DNA of 32,971 bases, taken from the IMG/VR virus record IMGVR_UViG_3300011116_000404, positions 1 to 32,971 of that record; one strand, 5' to 3'. Position 1 is the first letter of the stretch; every line of letters begins with the position of its first letter. The position numbers were made by a program, and so were the translations under genes. Origin of the DNA: a virus. Positions 13,029 to 21,710 of the stretch are shown one piece after another. The notes beneath the pieces are model-generated. The model saw only the letters and a program-made list of their open reading frames with translations. It did no database searches and had not been told where the DNA came from.

Positions 13029-13044
13029 TTTATCTCCGGATAAC
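13029..13044. promoter_or_regulatory. GTTATC palindrome, operator candidate (copy 3)
   Basis: TTTATCTCCGGATAAC on the plus strand (GTTATCCGGAGATAAA inverse) differs at one position from copy 1. It lies between the divergent gene starts, next to a G-rich structure candidate. Confidence 0.58.
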
Positions 13045-13065
13045 CCCACCCATCCCCCACCCCCC
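13044..13065 (-). other. G-quadruplex candidate
   Basis: The minus strand has four G-runs of six, five, three and four bases separated by loops of one, two and one base. This satisfies the canonical G-quadruplex pattern with very short loops. It directly abuts the operator-like palindrome at 13029-13044. Confidence 0.7.
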
Positions 13066-13270
13066 GGCTATGGTTCGGGACTCCGCCGCGCCGCTGTCGC
13101 TGTATTCCACTCCCCCAAGTACCAAAAACTTAGCGACGCTGCAAAAATAAAAGACATACCCCCCTACGCATTTTTACCCAAGCTAAATACCCCCAAATAT
13201 AGGAACACCCCCCGGGTAGGAGTCCCAGGTACTTGCACCCGCTTTTATTTTTGTATATGCTGCACACGCA

Positions 13271-13870
13271 ATGATTACCTGTCACGCAGAAGAATTCGTG
13301 CCAATCACCGTGGGGCTGCAAGAACCCTACGGAAATATCCGTGATAAAGCACGCGCAGCTTGCAATGCAGCCAAGCTTTTGCAAGACGAAGGCTATGAGG
13401 GTGAAGATGCCAGCTCAAAGGACTTTGAGTTCAGCCTAAAAACGCTTGTCACTGACATGGCAGCAGGTAAGGAAGTCGCTGCTGCGCGGATTGATCCCCT
13501 GATTCAGACCCCTTCAGGTGCAATCGAGGTCAATGCGGTGCTCACTGCGTTCGATATGGCTGTGGTACAAGATGCCAAGCGCATCAGAAACTACGTCACG
13601 AACAAGCTGATCCTGGAATCAGAGAACATGGATGCGCGAATTCGCATCAAAGCCCTGGAAATGTTGGGCAAAATCAGCGATGTGGGCCTGTTTAGCGAGC
13701 GCACGGAAGTCACCATCAATAATCGATCCACGTTGGAGCTTGAAAACACACTCAAAGACAAGCTGCGTCGCTTGATGGGCACGGATACTGCCGAGGATGT
13801 ACAAATTAACCCCATGCCCGTGGTCGATCCGGTCAAAATTGATGTGGATAACGCTCTAGGCGACCTGTGA
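13271..13870 (+). CDS. Terminase small subunit, 199 aa
   Basis: First gene of the late module. Its position directly before the large terminase gene, helical composition and C-terminal segment RIKALEMLGKISDVGLFSER followed by TVEINNRST-like and DKLRRLM sequence (as read: TVTINNRS order may vary by residue) match small terminase proteins of freshwater and marine short-tailed phages. It should form a ring that recognises the packaging site and regulates the ATPase. The stop overlaps the GTG start of the large subunit. No clear ribosome site precedes the ATG, so initiation may be weak or the transcript may begin close by. Confidence 0.75.
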   Translation: MITCHAEEFVPITVGLQEPYGNIRDKARAACNAAKLLQDEGYEGEDASSKDFEFSLKTLVTDMAAGKEVAAARIDPLIQTPSGAIEVNAVLTAFDMAVVQDAKRIRNYVTNKLILESENMDARIRIKALEMLGKISDVGLFSERTEVTINNRSTLELENTLKDKLRRLMGTDTAEDVQINPMPVVDPVKIDVDNALGDL

Positions 13871-15414
13871 TAGACGCCCTTGGTCTAAATACCCTGACTG
13901 CGCATGAGCTAAAACTCCTGCACGACAACATTTCGTCGTTTTCACCTGAAGAACAGGTGCAGATTCTGGCGATTTCAGAAGAATTGGAGCGCAGAGCACA
14001 GTCAAAACGCTGCCAAAACGACCTGATTGAGTTCTGCAAACACATCGACCCCACGTATATTGTTGCAGCGCACCACAGAAGGCTGGCAGAACTGCTGGTT
14101 GAGATTGCTTACGGCAACAAAGACCGTATTGCGGTGTCCGTACCCCCTCGGCATGGCAAATCTCACCTCGTTTCGACACTATTTCCAGCGTGGTTTCTAG
14201 GTAAATTCCCTGATAAAAAGGTGCTGATGGTGTCAAACACCACAGATTTGGCGGTTGATTTTGGGCGCAAAGTGCGTAACATCATCGCTGACTCCAAGTA
14301 CCAATCCATCTTTCCGGGGGTGTCCCTTGCAGCAGACTCCAAAAGCGCCGGACGTTGGTCTACTAATCGTGGTGGTGAGTACTTTGCCACTGGCGTTGGT
14401 TCTGCTTTGGCGGGTCGCGGTGCTGATCTGTTGCTGATTGACGACCCCCATGATGAGCAGGATCTGCTCGCAGGGAACTTCGATGCACTGGAGAAAGCCT
14501 ACCAGTGGTTCATGTTTGGAGCACGAACCCGTCTGATGTCTCAAGGCCGTGTGGCGGTGGTGCACACCCGCTGGCATCAGGATGACTTGATCGGCCACTT
14601 GGTCAGGGACGCTGCTAACAACCCCAAGGCTGACCAGTACGAAGTCTTTGAGTTTCCGGCCATATTGGAAACCGCCACTGGACAAAAAGCTCTATGGCCC
14701 GAGAAGTTTGATCTGGATGCGCTGGAGCGTACCAAGGCGTCAATGCCGTCATTCCAGTGGAACGCGCAGTACATGCAGTCCCCCACCTCGGAAGAAGCTG
14801 CAATCATCAAGCGCGAATGGTGGGTGCCCTGGACGTCAGAGGATGCCCCGTCGTGCGAGTACGTGATCATGACGCTGGATGCGGCAGCGGAGAAACATAA
14901 CCGGGCGGACTACACGGCGCTGACGACGTGGGGGGTGTTTGTCGATGACAACCTCACTGGGGGTGCGTCCCACCTCATACTGCTCAACGCGATCAACGTG
15001 CGGGTGGAGTTTCCTGAGCTAAAAGAGCTGGCGTTCAGGGAATGGAAAGATTGGGAACCGGACTCGTTCATTGTGGAAAAGAAATCCGCCGGGACGCAGT
15101 TGTACCAAGAACTCAGGCGTATTGGGATACCAGTTCAAGAATTCACTCCCCACAGAGGCACAGGCGATAAAGTTGCCCGTTTGAACGCTGTGGCCGATAT
15201 ACTGCGCAGTGGGATGGTCTGGTATCCACAAGGGCGTAGATGGGCTGAGGAACTTATCGAACAGTGCGTGGCGTTTCCATACGGGTCAAATGATGACTTG
15301 GTTGACTGCACATCCATGGCACTGACACGGTTTAGACAGGGTGGGTTCATCAGCTTGCCAAGTGACTACCGGGACCGCGATTATTTTGCGCACCGTAGGG
15401 TGGCGTACTACTGA
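13867..15414 (+). CDS. Terminase large subunit, 515 aa, GTG start
   Basis: The DNA-packaging motor ATPase and nuclease. Walker A is PPRHGKS near residues 93-99 and Walker B is LLLIDDPHDE at 188-197, followed by the coupling region VAVVHTRW. The nuclease half begins with MTLDAAAEKHNRADYTALTT near 336 and has further acidic residues in FIVEKKSAG and NDDLVDC, as expected for the RNase H-like fold. GTG overlaps the small-subunit stop (GTGA), indicating coupling. Length is usual for the family. It acts at the portal vertex during head filling. Confidence 0.97.
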   Translation: MIDALGLNTLTAHELKLLHDNISSFSPEEQVQILAISEELERRAQSKRCQNDLIEFCKHIDPTYIVAAHHRRLAELLVEIAYGNKDRIAVSVPPRHGKSHLVSTLFPAWFLGKFPDKKVLMVSNTTDLAVDFGRKVRNIIADSKYQSIFPGVSLAADSKSAGRWSTNRGGEYFATGVGSALAGRGADLLLIDDPHDEQDLLAGNFDALEKAYQWFMFGARTRLMSQGRVAVVHTRWHQDDLIGHLVRDAANNPKADQYEVFEFPAILETATGQKALWPEKFDLDALERTKASMPSFQWNAQYMQSPTSEEAAIIKREWWVPWTSEDAPSCEYVIMTLDAAAEKHNRADYTALTTWGVFVDDNLTGGASHLILLNAINVRVEFPELKELAFREWKDWEPDSFIVEKKSAGTQLYQELRRIGIPVQEFTPHRGTGDKVARLNAVADILRSGMVWYPQGRRWAEELIEQCVAFPYGSNDDLVDCTSMALTRFRQGGFISLPSDYRDRDYFAHRRVAYY

Positions 15415-15422
15415 GGATAACC

Positions 15423-17861
15423 ATGGCAACAAACATTGACCGCGCTCTGACGCCATTCAATCCCGAAGATATGGGTGAAGAACCCGCGTTGGAAATTGAG
15501 ATTGAAGACCCTGAATCAGTCACCATCGGCATCGATGGACTTGAGATTCAGCTTGGGGCTGAGGAAACTCCAGAAGGTGAGTTTGATGCCAACCTCGTTG
15601 ATGAGATTGACTCAGGTGCATTGGCTACCTTGGCCAGTGAATTGGTCTCAGACTACGACAATGACCTCAGCAGCCGCAAAGATTGGGAAGAGACCTATGC
15701 CAAGGGTTTGAAACTGCTGGGTCTGAAGTACGAAGAGCGCACCGAGCCGTGGTCGGGAGCTTGCGGGGTGTTCTCTCCCATCTTGACGGAAGCTGTTGTT
15801 CGGTTTCAGTCTGAGGCCATCACTGAGCTGTTCCCCGCTTCAGGTCCGGTAAAAACCCAAATCATCGGCAAGCAGACCCGTGAGAAGGAAGAAGCCGCCG
15901 AGCGTGTCCAGGATGATATGAACTACCAGTTGACTGATGTCATGGTGGAGTATCGGCCTGAGCATGAAAAGATGTTGTGGAACCTGCCGATCTCAGGCAG
16001 TGCGTTCAAGAAGGTCTACTACGACCCGAGCTTGCAGCGGCAAGTCTCTATGTTTGTTCCGGCAGAAGACATCGTCCTGCCGTATGGGGTCTCAGAGATA
16101 TTTTCTGCACCGCGCATCACCCACCGGATGCGTAAGTCCAAAAACGACATCACGAAACTCCAGGTTGCTGGGTTTTATGCAGATGTTGAATTGGGCGAGC
16201 CGTCAAAAAATATCGATGAGATTCAGAAAAAGAAGGACGAAGAAACTGGGTTCTCAGCTTCGTATGATGACCGGTTCCTCCTGCTAGAGGTCCATGTTGA
16301 GCTCAACCTTGAAGGGTTTGAGGACAAAGATAAGCACGGTGAACCTACTGGCATTGCGCTGCCGTATGTCGTTACGATCATCAAAGATACGCAGCAGATT
16401 CTCTCAATCCGCCGTAATTGGTACGAAGATGACGTTACCAAGCATAAGCGTCAGCACTTTGTCCATTACCAGTACATCCCTGGGTTCGGTAGTTATGGCT
16501 TTGGTTTGATCCACCTGATTGGTGGTGCTGCCAAGAGCGCCACATCCCTGACCCGTCAGTTGGTTGATTCGGGTACGCTGAGTAACTTGCCCGGTGGCTT
16601 GAAGGCTCGGGGACTGCGTATAAAGGGTGACGATACACCGATCGCTCCTGGGGAATTCCGTGATGTAGATGTTCCGTCTGGCACTGTGCGTGACAACATC
16701 ATGCCGTTGCCCTACAAGGAGCCAAGCCAGACGCTGCTTGCGTTGCTCAATCAGATCGTTGAAGAAGCACGGCGGTTTGCTGCCACTGCGGATATGCAGA
16801 TCAGCGACATGAGCGCACAAGCTCCGGTGGGTACGACGCTGGCTATTCTTGAGCGTCAGTTGAAAGTGATGTCGGCGGTTCAGGCCCGCATGCACTACAG
16901 CATGAAGCAAGAGCTTCAGTTGTTGGCGGCGATCATCCGTGATTACACGGACGACAGCTATTCGTATGAGCCTGATGGGGAAGAAGGCGCTCGCGCCAAG
17001 CGCAGTGACTACGACACGACGGAGATTATTCCTGTCAGTGATCCCAACGCAGCCACGATGAGTCAGCGTGTGGTGCAGTATCAAGCTGCGCTGCAACTTG
17101 CCCAGATGGCTCCGCAGATTTACAACCTGCCCCAGCTTCACAGGCAGATGTTGGACATCCTTGGGATCAAGAACGCCGACAAGATCGTTGAGTTGCCAGA
17201 AGACAAGAAGCCGCAAGATCCCGTGTCCGAGAACATGGATGTGCTGCGTGGCAAACCAATTAAAGCGTTTGCGTATCAGGACCACGAAGCTCATATGGCT
17301 ACGCACCAGTCGTTTATGCAGGACCCAAAGATTGCTGCTGCGATTGGACAGAACCCTGCTGCACAACAGATGATGTCTGCGTTGATGGCGCATATCGCTG
17401 AACATGCGGCGTTTGCGTATCGTGCACAAATTGAGATGGCGCTGGGTGTACCGTTGCCTGCACTTGATGCGGATGATGAAGCACCTGTCAGCATGCAGGA
17501 CGAGAAGAATCTTGCCCCGCTAATTGCCGCCGCTGCGCAGCGCACGATGGTCCAGAACCAAGCAATGGCTGCGCAGATGCAGGCGCAACAGCAGATGCAG
17601 AATCCTGAGCTTCAAATGGCGCAGGCTGAACTGCAAATTAAGCAGGCGGAAACACAGCGTAAAGCCCAGAAAGATAGCGTGGATGCACAGATTGCTGCCC
17701 AGCGTCTTCAACTGGAGGGCCAGCGTATTGCGGTGGATGCGCAAAAGACCATGGCTAAAGCCAACATGGATAAGCAAGCCAAGGATGCTGACCGCGCCGC
17801 AAACGCGCAGCTTGAATTGATCAAACACATGAGTCGCAACTCTCAACCTAAGGTTAGATGA
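15423..17861 (+). CDS. Portal protein, P22-like, 812 aa
   Basis: Large portal protein located immediately after the terminase. Motifs include EPWSGACGVFSPILTEAVVR near 110-130, FQSEAITELFPASGPVKT, and GYGLIHLIGGAAKSAT-like sequence in the stem region, patterns typical of long P22-like portals. Residues from about 700 onward are a Gln/Ala/Lys-rich coiled coil (MAAQMQAQQQMQNPELQMAQ and following), corresponding to the barrel that extends into the capsid in P22. A GAGG site precedes the ATG. It forms the twelve-subunit DNA gate and binds neck proteins encoded further right. Confidence 0.93.
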   Translation: MATNIDRALTPFNPEDMGEEPALEIEIEDPESVTIGIDGLEIQLGAEETPEGEFDANLVDEIDSGALATLASELVSDYDNDLSSRKDWEETYAKGLKLLGLKYEERTEPWSGACGVFSPILTEAVVRFQSEAITELFPASGPVKTQIIGKQTREKEEAAERVQDDMNYQLTDVMVEYRPEHEKMLWNLPISGSAFKKVYYDPSLQRQVSMFVPAEDIVLPYGVSEIFSAPRITHRMRKSKNDITKLQVAGFYADVELGEPSKNIDEIQKKKDEETGFSASYDDRFLLLEVHVELNLEGFEDKDKHGEPTGIALPYVVTIIKDTQQILSIRRNWYEDDVTKHKRQHFVHYQYIPGFGSYGFGLIHLIGGAAKSATSLTRQLVDSGTLSNLPGGLKARGLRIKGDDTPIAPGEFRDVDVPSGTVRDNIMPLPYKEPSQTLLALLNQIVEEARRFAATADMQISDMSAQAPVGTTLAILERQLKVMSAVQARMHYSMKQELQLLAAIIRDYTDDSYSYEPDGEEGARAKRSDYDTTEIIPVSDPNAATMSQRVVQYQAALQLAQMAPQIYNLPQLHRQMLDILGIKNADKIVELPEDKKPQDPVSENMDVLRGKPIKAFAYQDHEAHMATHQSFMQDPKIAAAIGQNPAAQQMMSALMAHIAEHAAFAYRAQIEMALGVPLPALDADDEAPVSMQDEKNLAPLIAAAAQRTMVQNQAMAAQMQAQQQMQNPELQMAQAELQIKQAETQRKAQKDSVDAQIAAQRLQLEGQRIAVDAQKTMAKANMDKQAKDADRAANAQLELIKHMSRNSQPKVR

Positions 17862-18061
17862 TGGAAGACATTGCTTCACTCAGGATTCTTCGCGCAAAAA
17901 TTAGAGAACGTATGAACGATACCGCTGATGCCCTTGCGGGTGGCAGCGCCAAGGATTTCGGTGACTACCGGAATCTCTGCGGGGTTATTCACGGGTTGGC
18001 CCTTGCAGAGCGTGACTTACTAGACCTGCAAAACTCTATGGAGCAAGCTGAAGATGAGTGA
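17858..18061 (+). CDS. Small conserved virion-region protein, 67 aa
   Basis: A helical protein beginning MMEDIASLRILRAKIRERMN, with DFGDYRNLCGVIHGLALAER, and an acidic end. It overlaps the portal stop by four bases and the co-chaperonin start by eight. Similar short helical proteins often follow the portal in related phages; the role is unknown, possibly a head-assembly factor. The second ATG (17861) is an equally good start since AAGG lies in range of both. Confidence 0.72.
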   Translation: MMEDIASLRILRAKIRERMNDTADALAGGSAKDFGDYRNLCGVIHGLALAERDLLDLQNSMEQAEDE

Positions 18062-18458
18062 AATACTCCTTTCAACCGGTGAGGAAGCAATTCCCACTGT
18101 ACTTCCGGAAACGGCTGAGGAAAAAGCAAAGCAGCTTCCGATGCCTTCAACCTATCACCTCCTATGTGTATTACCGGAGATTGATGACAAATACGACAGC
18201 GGGCTGGTTAAATCCGGCCAGACCATGCACTTTGAAGAAGTGATGTCGCCTGTTTTGTTTGTGGTTGCCATGGGGCCTGACTGCTACAAAGACCCACTGC
18301 GTTTCCCAAGCGGCCCGTCTTGTAAGACGGGGGACTTTATTTTGGTTCGTCCAAATACCGGGACTCGGGTCAGGATTCACGGACGTGAATTCCGAATCAT
18401 CAACGACGACAGCGTAGAGGCAGTTGTTGAAGATCCACGTGGTATCAGCCGCATATAA
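18054..18458 (+). CDS. GroES-like co-chaperonin, 134 aa
   Basis: Residues 33-127 follow the Cpn10 pattern: YHLLCVLPEI (first strand), a loop DKYDSGLVKSGQTMHFEE at 45-62 equivalent to the mobile loop that binds GroEL, VLFVVAMGPDCY (the VVAVGxG strand), TGDFILVRPNTGTRVRIHG (the KVGDxVLF..GTEVKVDG block) and REFRIINDDSVEAVV (the EYLIVRESDILAVV block). Length exceeds host GroES through an N-terminal acidic extension. Its place between portal and scaffold suggests it helps host GroEL fold the capsid protein, as T4 gp31 does. Confidence 0.85.
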   Translation: MSEILLSTGEEAIPTVLPETAEEKAKQLPMPSTYHLLCVLPEIDDKYDSGLVKSGQTMHFEEVMSPVLFVVAMGPDCYKDPLRFPSGPSCKTGDFILVRPNTGTRVRIHGREFRIINDDSVEAVVEDPRGISRI

Positions 18459-18469
18459 GGAGCGCATCC

Positions 18470-19444
18470 ATGGCAGAGATGGAAAAAACAGAATTTGAGT
18501 TTCCTGATGAGAAGCAACAAGAGGCTCCTGCAACACCAGAAGTAGAAGCTAAGGGTAAACCCGAAGAAGCAGATATTGAGATCGTTGATGACACTCCCGA
18601 AGAAGACCGTGGGCGTAAACCACTTGCTAAAGAAGTGGTGGATCCAACGGATGATGAGCTTCAGGATTACAGCGAAAAGGTTAAATCCCGTATCAAAGAA
18701 CTGACGCATGCTCGTCATGACGAGCGCCGCGCTAAAGAAGCTCTTTTACGGGAGAAAGAGGAAACCATTCGATTAGCTCAGAATGTTCTTGAGGAAAATA
18801 AAAAACTCAAAGAACGGCTGTCGAAGGGGGAAAGTACCTTTGTGTCTCAGGCACAACGGTTGGCTGAAGTTGAGGTTGAAAAGGCTAAAGCAGCGCTTAA
18901 AGCAGCACATGAAGCTGGTGATACTGAAGCGTTTGTGGAGGCCCAGGCGGCTTTGAATAAGGCCGTTTACGTGCAGGAGCGCGTAAAAGCAATTAAACCG
19001 ACCCCCTTGCAAAAGGAAACTGAGTCTGATAATGTCCAGACTCAACAGGCCCAGCAACCGCCAGTTCCGCAAGTTGACCAAAAAGCACTTGCTTGGAGGG
19101 AACGGAATTCGTGGTTTGGGGATGACGATGAAATGACAAGTTTCGCGCTCGGCCTGCACAATAAACTTGTCAAAGCTGGTTACGATACGAAGTCGCAGGA
19201 ATACTACGATGCCATCGATAATCGGATGAAACAGGTCTTCCCCGACCACTTCAAACCCGTCGAGAAATCTGACGAGCCTCCAGCAAAAAAACCCGCTACG
19301 GTTGTAGCGCCATCAAATCGATCTACGTCGGCCACAAAAATTAGGCTAACGCAATCGCAAGTAAACATCGCAAAACGGCTTGGTGTTCCTCTGGAACTCT
19401 ATGCTAAAAAAGTTGCGGAACAAATGAGGGATCAAAATGGCTGA
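18470..19444 (+). CDS. Scaffolding (capsid assembly) protein, 324 aa
   Basis: A highly charged, low-complexity protein: acidic N-terminus (EFEFPDEKQQEAPATPEVEA region), a long coiled coil at roughly residues 75-170 (KSRIKELTHARHDERRAKEA and following) and a Pro/Gln linker, with a basic C-terminal helix (NIAKRLGVPLELYAKKVAEQ) suited to bind the capsid protein. The composition and position just before head genes fit a scaffold that guides procapsid assembly and is then released. No enzymatic motif is seen. An AAGGAG site precedes the ATG. Confidence 0.83.
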   Translation: MAEMEKTEFEFPDEKQQEAPATPEVEAKGKPEEADIEIVDDTPEEDRGRKPLAKEVVDPTDDELQDYSEKVKSRIKELTHARHDERRAKEALLREKEETIRLAQNVLEENKKLKERLSKGESTFVSQAQRLAEVEVEKAKAALKAAHEAGDTEAFVEAQAALNKAVYVQERVKAIKPTPLQKETESDNVQTQQAQQPPVPQVDQKALAWRERNSWFGDDDEMTSFALGLHNKLVKAGYDTKSQEYYDAIDNRMKQVFPDHFKPVEKSDEPPAKKPATVVAPSNRSTSATKIRLTQSQVNIAKRLGVPLELYAKKVAEQMRDQNG

Positions 19445-19895
19445 ACGTATTTCCCGCGAAATGGATTCACGGATCAAGATGGAGCGACCAAAACAATGGA
19501 TGCCCCCTGAGACGCTGCCTTCTCCTAACCCGGAGCCAGGGTATGCGTTTCGTTGGATTCGTGTCAGCACGCTTGGGACTGATGATCCCAGCAATGTCTC
19601 CTCAAAACTCCGCGAAGGCTGGGAGCCTGTAAAAGCTTCTGAACACCCGGAGATCCAATTGATGGGCAGTGGTTCCAAGAACCGTTTCCCAGACAGCATT
19701 GAGATCGGAGGTCTTCTGCTTTGCAAAACACCAAAGGAGTTTGCCGAACAGCGCGACGCCTACTACCAAAAACAGGCAGATGGGCAGATGCAATCGGTAG
19801 ACAACACTTTCATGCGCGACAACGATCCTCGGATGCCTCTGTTTAAAGAGCGTCGCTCAGAGGTTTCGTTTGGTCGCGGTACACCTCAATCATAG
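19437..19895 (+). CDS. Conserved head-region protein, 152 aa
   Basis: The start overlaps the scaffold end by eight bases. The block GYAFRWIRVSTLGTDDPSNV followed by KLREGWEPVKASEHPE is a recognisable segment of an uncharacterised protein that sits between scaffold and capsid genes in many environmental phages. The C-terminal RMPLFKERRSEVSFGRG is basic. Predicted mixed alpha/beta. It may be a head-completion or decoration factor, but nothing in the sequence proves this. Confidence 0.75.
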   Translation: MAERISREMDSRIKMERPKQWMPPETLPSPNPEPGYAFRWIRVSTLGTDDPSNVSSKLREGWEPVKASEHPEIQLMGSGSKNRFPDSIEIGGLLLCKTPKEFAEQRDAYYQKQADGQMQSVDNTFMRDNDPRMPLFKERRSEVSFGRGTPQS

Positions 19896-19904
19896 GAGTC
19901 TTAA

Positions 19905-20735
19905 ATGGCTTACCCGACTGTTTCTGGGCCTTACGGCCTAAAGCCGGTCAATCTGATCGGCGGGCAGGTCTTTGCGGGTTCTACCCGTAGCTTGCCCATC
20001 ATGTACGGCTACAGCACGAACATCTTCTACGGAGATTTCGTTAAGCTGAACCGTGGTTTCGTTGAGCGTCAAACTGTGACGACCGCTGGCGGTGCCGCCG
20101 GTATGGTTGGCATTTTCTTGGGCTGCTCGTTCACCAACCCCACGACCAAGCAGAAGCAATTCAGCCAATACTGGCCCGCCAGTACGGCTGCTGGCGATGC
20201 CGTGGCTATCGTTTGTGACGATCCTGATACTGTCTTCCAGGCAGCTATCGTGACGGCCAACGGTGGCACGACCATCGGCTCGGCTGCTATGGCTCTGGTC
20301 GGTCAGAACCTACAAGGCTCTGATCTGGCTGGCAACACCAACACCGGTGACTCGTACAACGGTCTGTTGGTTCCTGCCGCTACCACCAGCAGCGCTTATG
20401 TTGCTCGCGTGGTTGGCTTGGTGCCTGACACCGCCGCCTCTCTGGGAACGGCCACGTTCACCAGCATTGCAACTGCTACCGTCACCTGCTCGGCTTTGCC
20501 TTATGCACTGCCCGTGGGTACTGACGTTGGCTCGTTGAGCACTGCTGGCGTGTTCATCCCCAGCGGGTCGTATGTGGCTACTGCCGCTGCGGCTGGCGAC
20601 ACGTCCGTTGTTCTGAATGCTGCCCCCTCGGCTGCATTTGGTTCTAGCGCAACCCTGGTGTTCACTCAGTATCCTGAAGTTCTGGTTAAGCTGAACTTCG
20701 GCATCCATGAGTACTACACCGCCACCGCCGTTTAA
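19905..20735 (+). CDS. Head decoration-type structural protein, 276 aa
   Basis: The N-terminus PYGLKPVNLIGGQVFAGSTR followed by NIFYGDFVKL is characteristic of a small virion protein commonly encoded just before the capsid gene. The rest is rich in Gly, Ala, Thr and Val, with alternating strand-like segments (TATFTSIATATVTCSALPYA), consistent with a beta-rich decoration or stabilising protein on the capsid surface. AGGAG precedes the ATG. Codon use becomes C-ending and highly adapted from here through the capsid gene, typical of abundant virion proteins. Confidence 0.78.
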   Translation: MAYPTVSGPYGLKPVNLIGGQVFAGSTRSLPIMYGYSTNIFYGDFVKLNRGFVERQTVTTAGGAAGMVGIFLGCSFTNPTTKQKQFSQYWPASTAAGDAVAIVCDDPDTVFQAAIVTANGGTTIGSAAMALVGQNLQGSDLAGNTNTGDSYNGLLVPAATTSSAYVARVVGLVPDTAASLGTATFTSIATATVTCSALPYALPVGTDVGSLSTAGVFIPSGSYVATAAAAGDTSVVLNAAPSAAFGSSATLVFTQYPEVLVKLNFGIHEYYTATAV

Positions 20736-20748
20736 GGAGTGATCTGAA

Positions 20749-21660
20749 ATGGCTATTTCACGTGCCCAACTACTCAAGGAACTCCTGCCCGGCCTGAATG
20801 CGCTGTTCGGTATGGAGTACGCTCGCTACGGCGAAGAGCACAAAGAGATCTACGAAACTGAGACCTCTGAGCGCTCGTTTGAAGAGGAAACCAAGCTGTC
20901 TGGATTCTCCGCCGCTCCGGTGAAGAACGAAGGCACTGCCATTCGTTACGACAATGCGCAGGAAGCTTGGACGGCTCGCTACAACCACGAGACCATCGCT
21001 ATGGGCTTCTCCATCACCGAAGAGGCGATGGAAGATAACCTGTACGACAGCCTGTCTTCACGCTACACGAAGTCTTTGGCTCGCGCCATGGCTTACACGA
21101 AGCAAGTGAAGGCTGCTGCGGTTCTGAACAACGGTTTCTCCAGCGCTGTGACCTACGGCGACGGTGTGAGCCTGTTCTCTACCCAGCACCCGCTGGTCTC
21201 TGGTGGCTACAACAGCAACCGTCCCTCCACTGGCGCTGACCTGAACGAGACTTCCCTGGAAGCCGCCGTTATTCAGATCGCTGGTTGGACGGATGAGCGT
21301 GGTCTGTTGATCGCTGCGAAGCCCAAGAAGCTGATCGTTCCGCCGAACCTGATGTTCGTTGCTACCCGTCTGTTGGAAACCAGCCTGCGTGTTGGCACCA
21401 CCGACAACGATATCAACGCGCTGAAGAACAACGGTTCGATCCCTGAAGGCTACACCGTGAACCACTTCTTGACCGACACCAATGCGTGGTTCCTGACCAC
21501 GGACGTGCCCAACGGTCTGAAGCACTTCGTGCGTGTGCCTCTGGCTACGTCAATGGATGCCGACTTTGACACCGGAAACAATCGTTTCAAGGCCCGTGAG
21601 CGTTACAGCTTCGGCGTGTCAGATCCTCTGGGCATCTTCGGATCGCCTGGATCGGCCTGA
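20749..21660 (+). CDS. Major capsid protein, 303 aa
   Basis: Position after scaffold and decoration genes, optimal AAGGAG ribosome site, strong codon adaptation and a following strong terminator all point to the main head protein. The sequence GFSITEEAMEDNLYDSLSSR, YTKSLARAMAYTKQVKAAAV and FSTQHPLVSGGYNSN, then SYGVSDPLGIFGSPGSA-like end, matches HK97-fold capsid proteins related to the Mu gpT group. The N-terminal arm is charged (EEHKEIYETETSERSFEEET). No separate protease gene is present in the window. Confidence 0.92.
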   Translation: MAISRAQLLKELLPGLNALFGMEYARYGEEHKEIYETETSERSFEEETKLSGFSAAPVKNEGTAIRYDNAQEAWTARYNHETIAMGFSITEEAMEDNLYDSLSSRYTKSLARAMAYTKQVKAAAVLNNGFSSAVTYGDGVSLFSTQHPLVSGGYNSNRPSTGADLNETSLEAAVIQIAGWTDERGLLIAAKPKKLIVPPNLMFVATRLLETSLRVGTTDNDINALKNNGSIPEGYTVNHFLTDTNAWFLTTDVPNGLKHFVRVPLATSMDADFDTGNNRFKARERYSFGVSDPLGIFGSPGSA

Positions 21661-21679
21661 TCAAGGGGAAACCCTTCCC

Positions 21680-21710
21680 AAGGGGGCCTTGTGCCCCCTT
21701 TTTCTTTTTG
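21680..21710 (+). terminator. Strong intrinsic terminator after the capsid gene
   Basis: AAGGGGGC (21680-21687) pairs with GCCCCCTT (21693-21700) around CTTGT, then a T-rich run to 21710. It should reduce or stop transcription after the capsid gene so that head proteins are made in excess. Confidence 0.9.

Larger units (their letters stand above)
12954..13270. other. Divergent intergenic region between regulator-like gene and late module
   Basis: No gene is seen. It contains the GTTATC-family palindrome at 13029, an inverted repeat CACTAT/ATAGTG near 13001-13019, C-rich blocks (a G-quadruplex candidate at 13044-13065 and further C-runs to 13220) and an A/T-rich patch. I could not find a convincing sigma70 promoter on either strand; TTGCAC and TATGCT 17 bases apart near 13231-13259 are a weak plus-strand candidate. 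Confidence 0.5.

Noticed and set aside
13271-13300. Strong late promoter directly before the terminase small subunit
   Set aside because: TTGCAC/TATGCT is the best pair and is weak; I do not call it a promoter.
16404-17429. 341-residue minus-strand frame opposite the portal gene
   Set aside because: It lies inside the well-supported portal gene and contains no meaningful motif.
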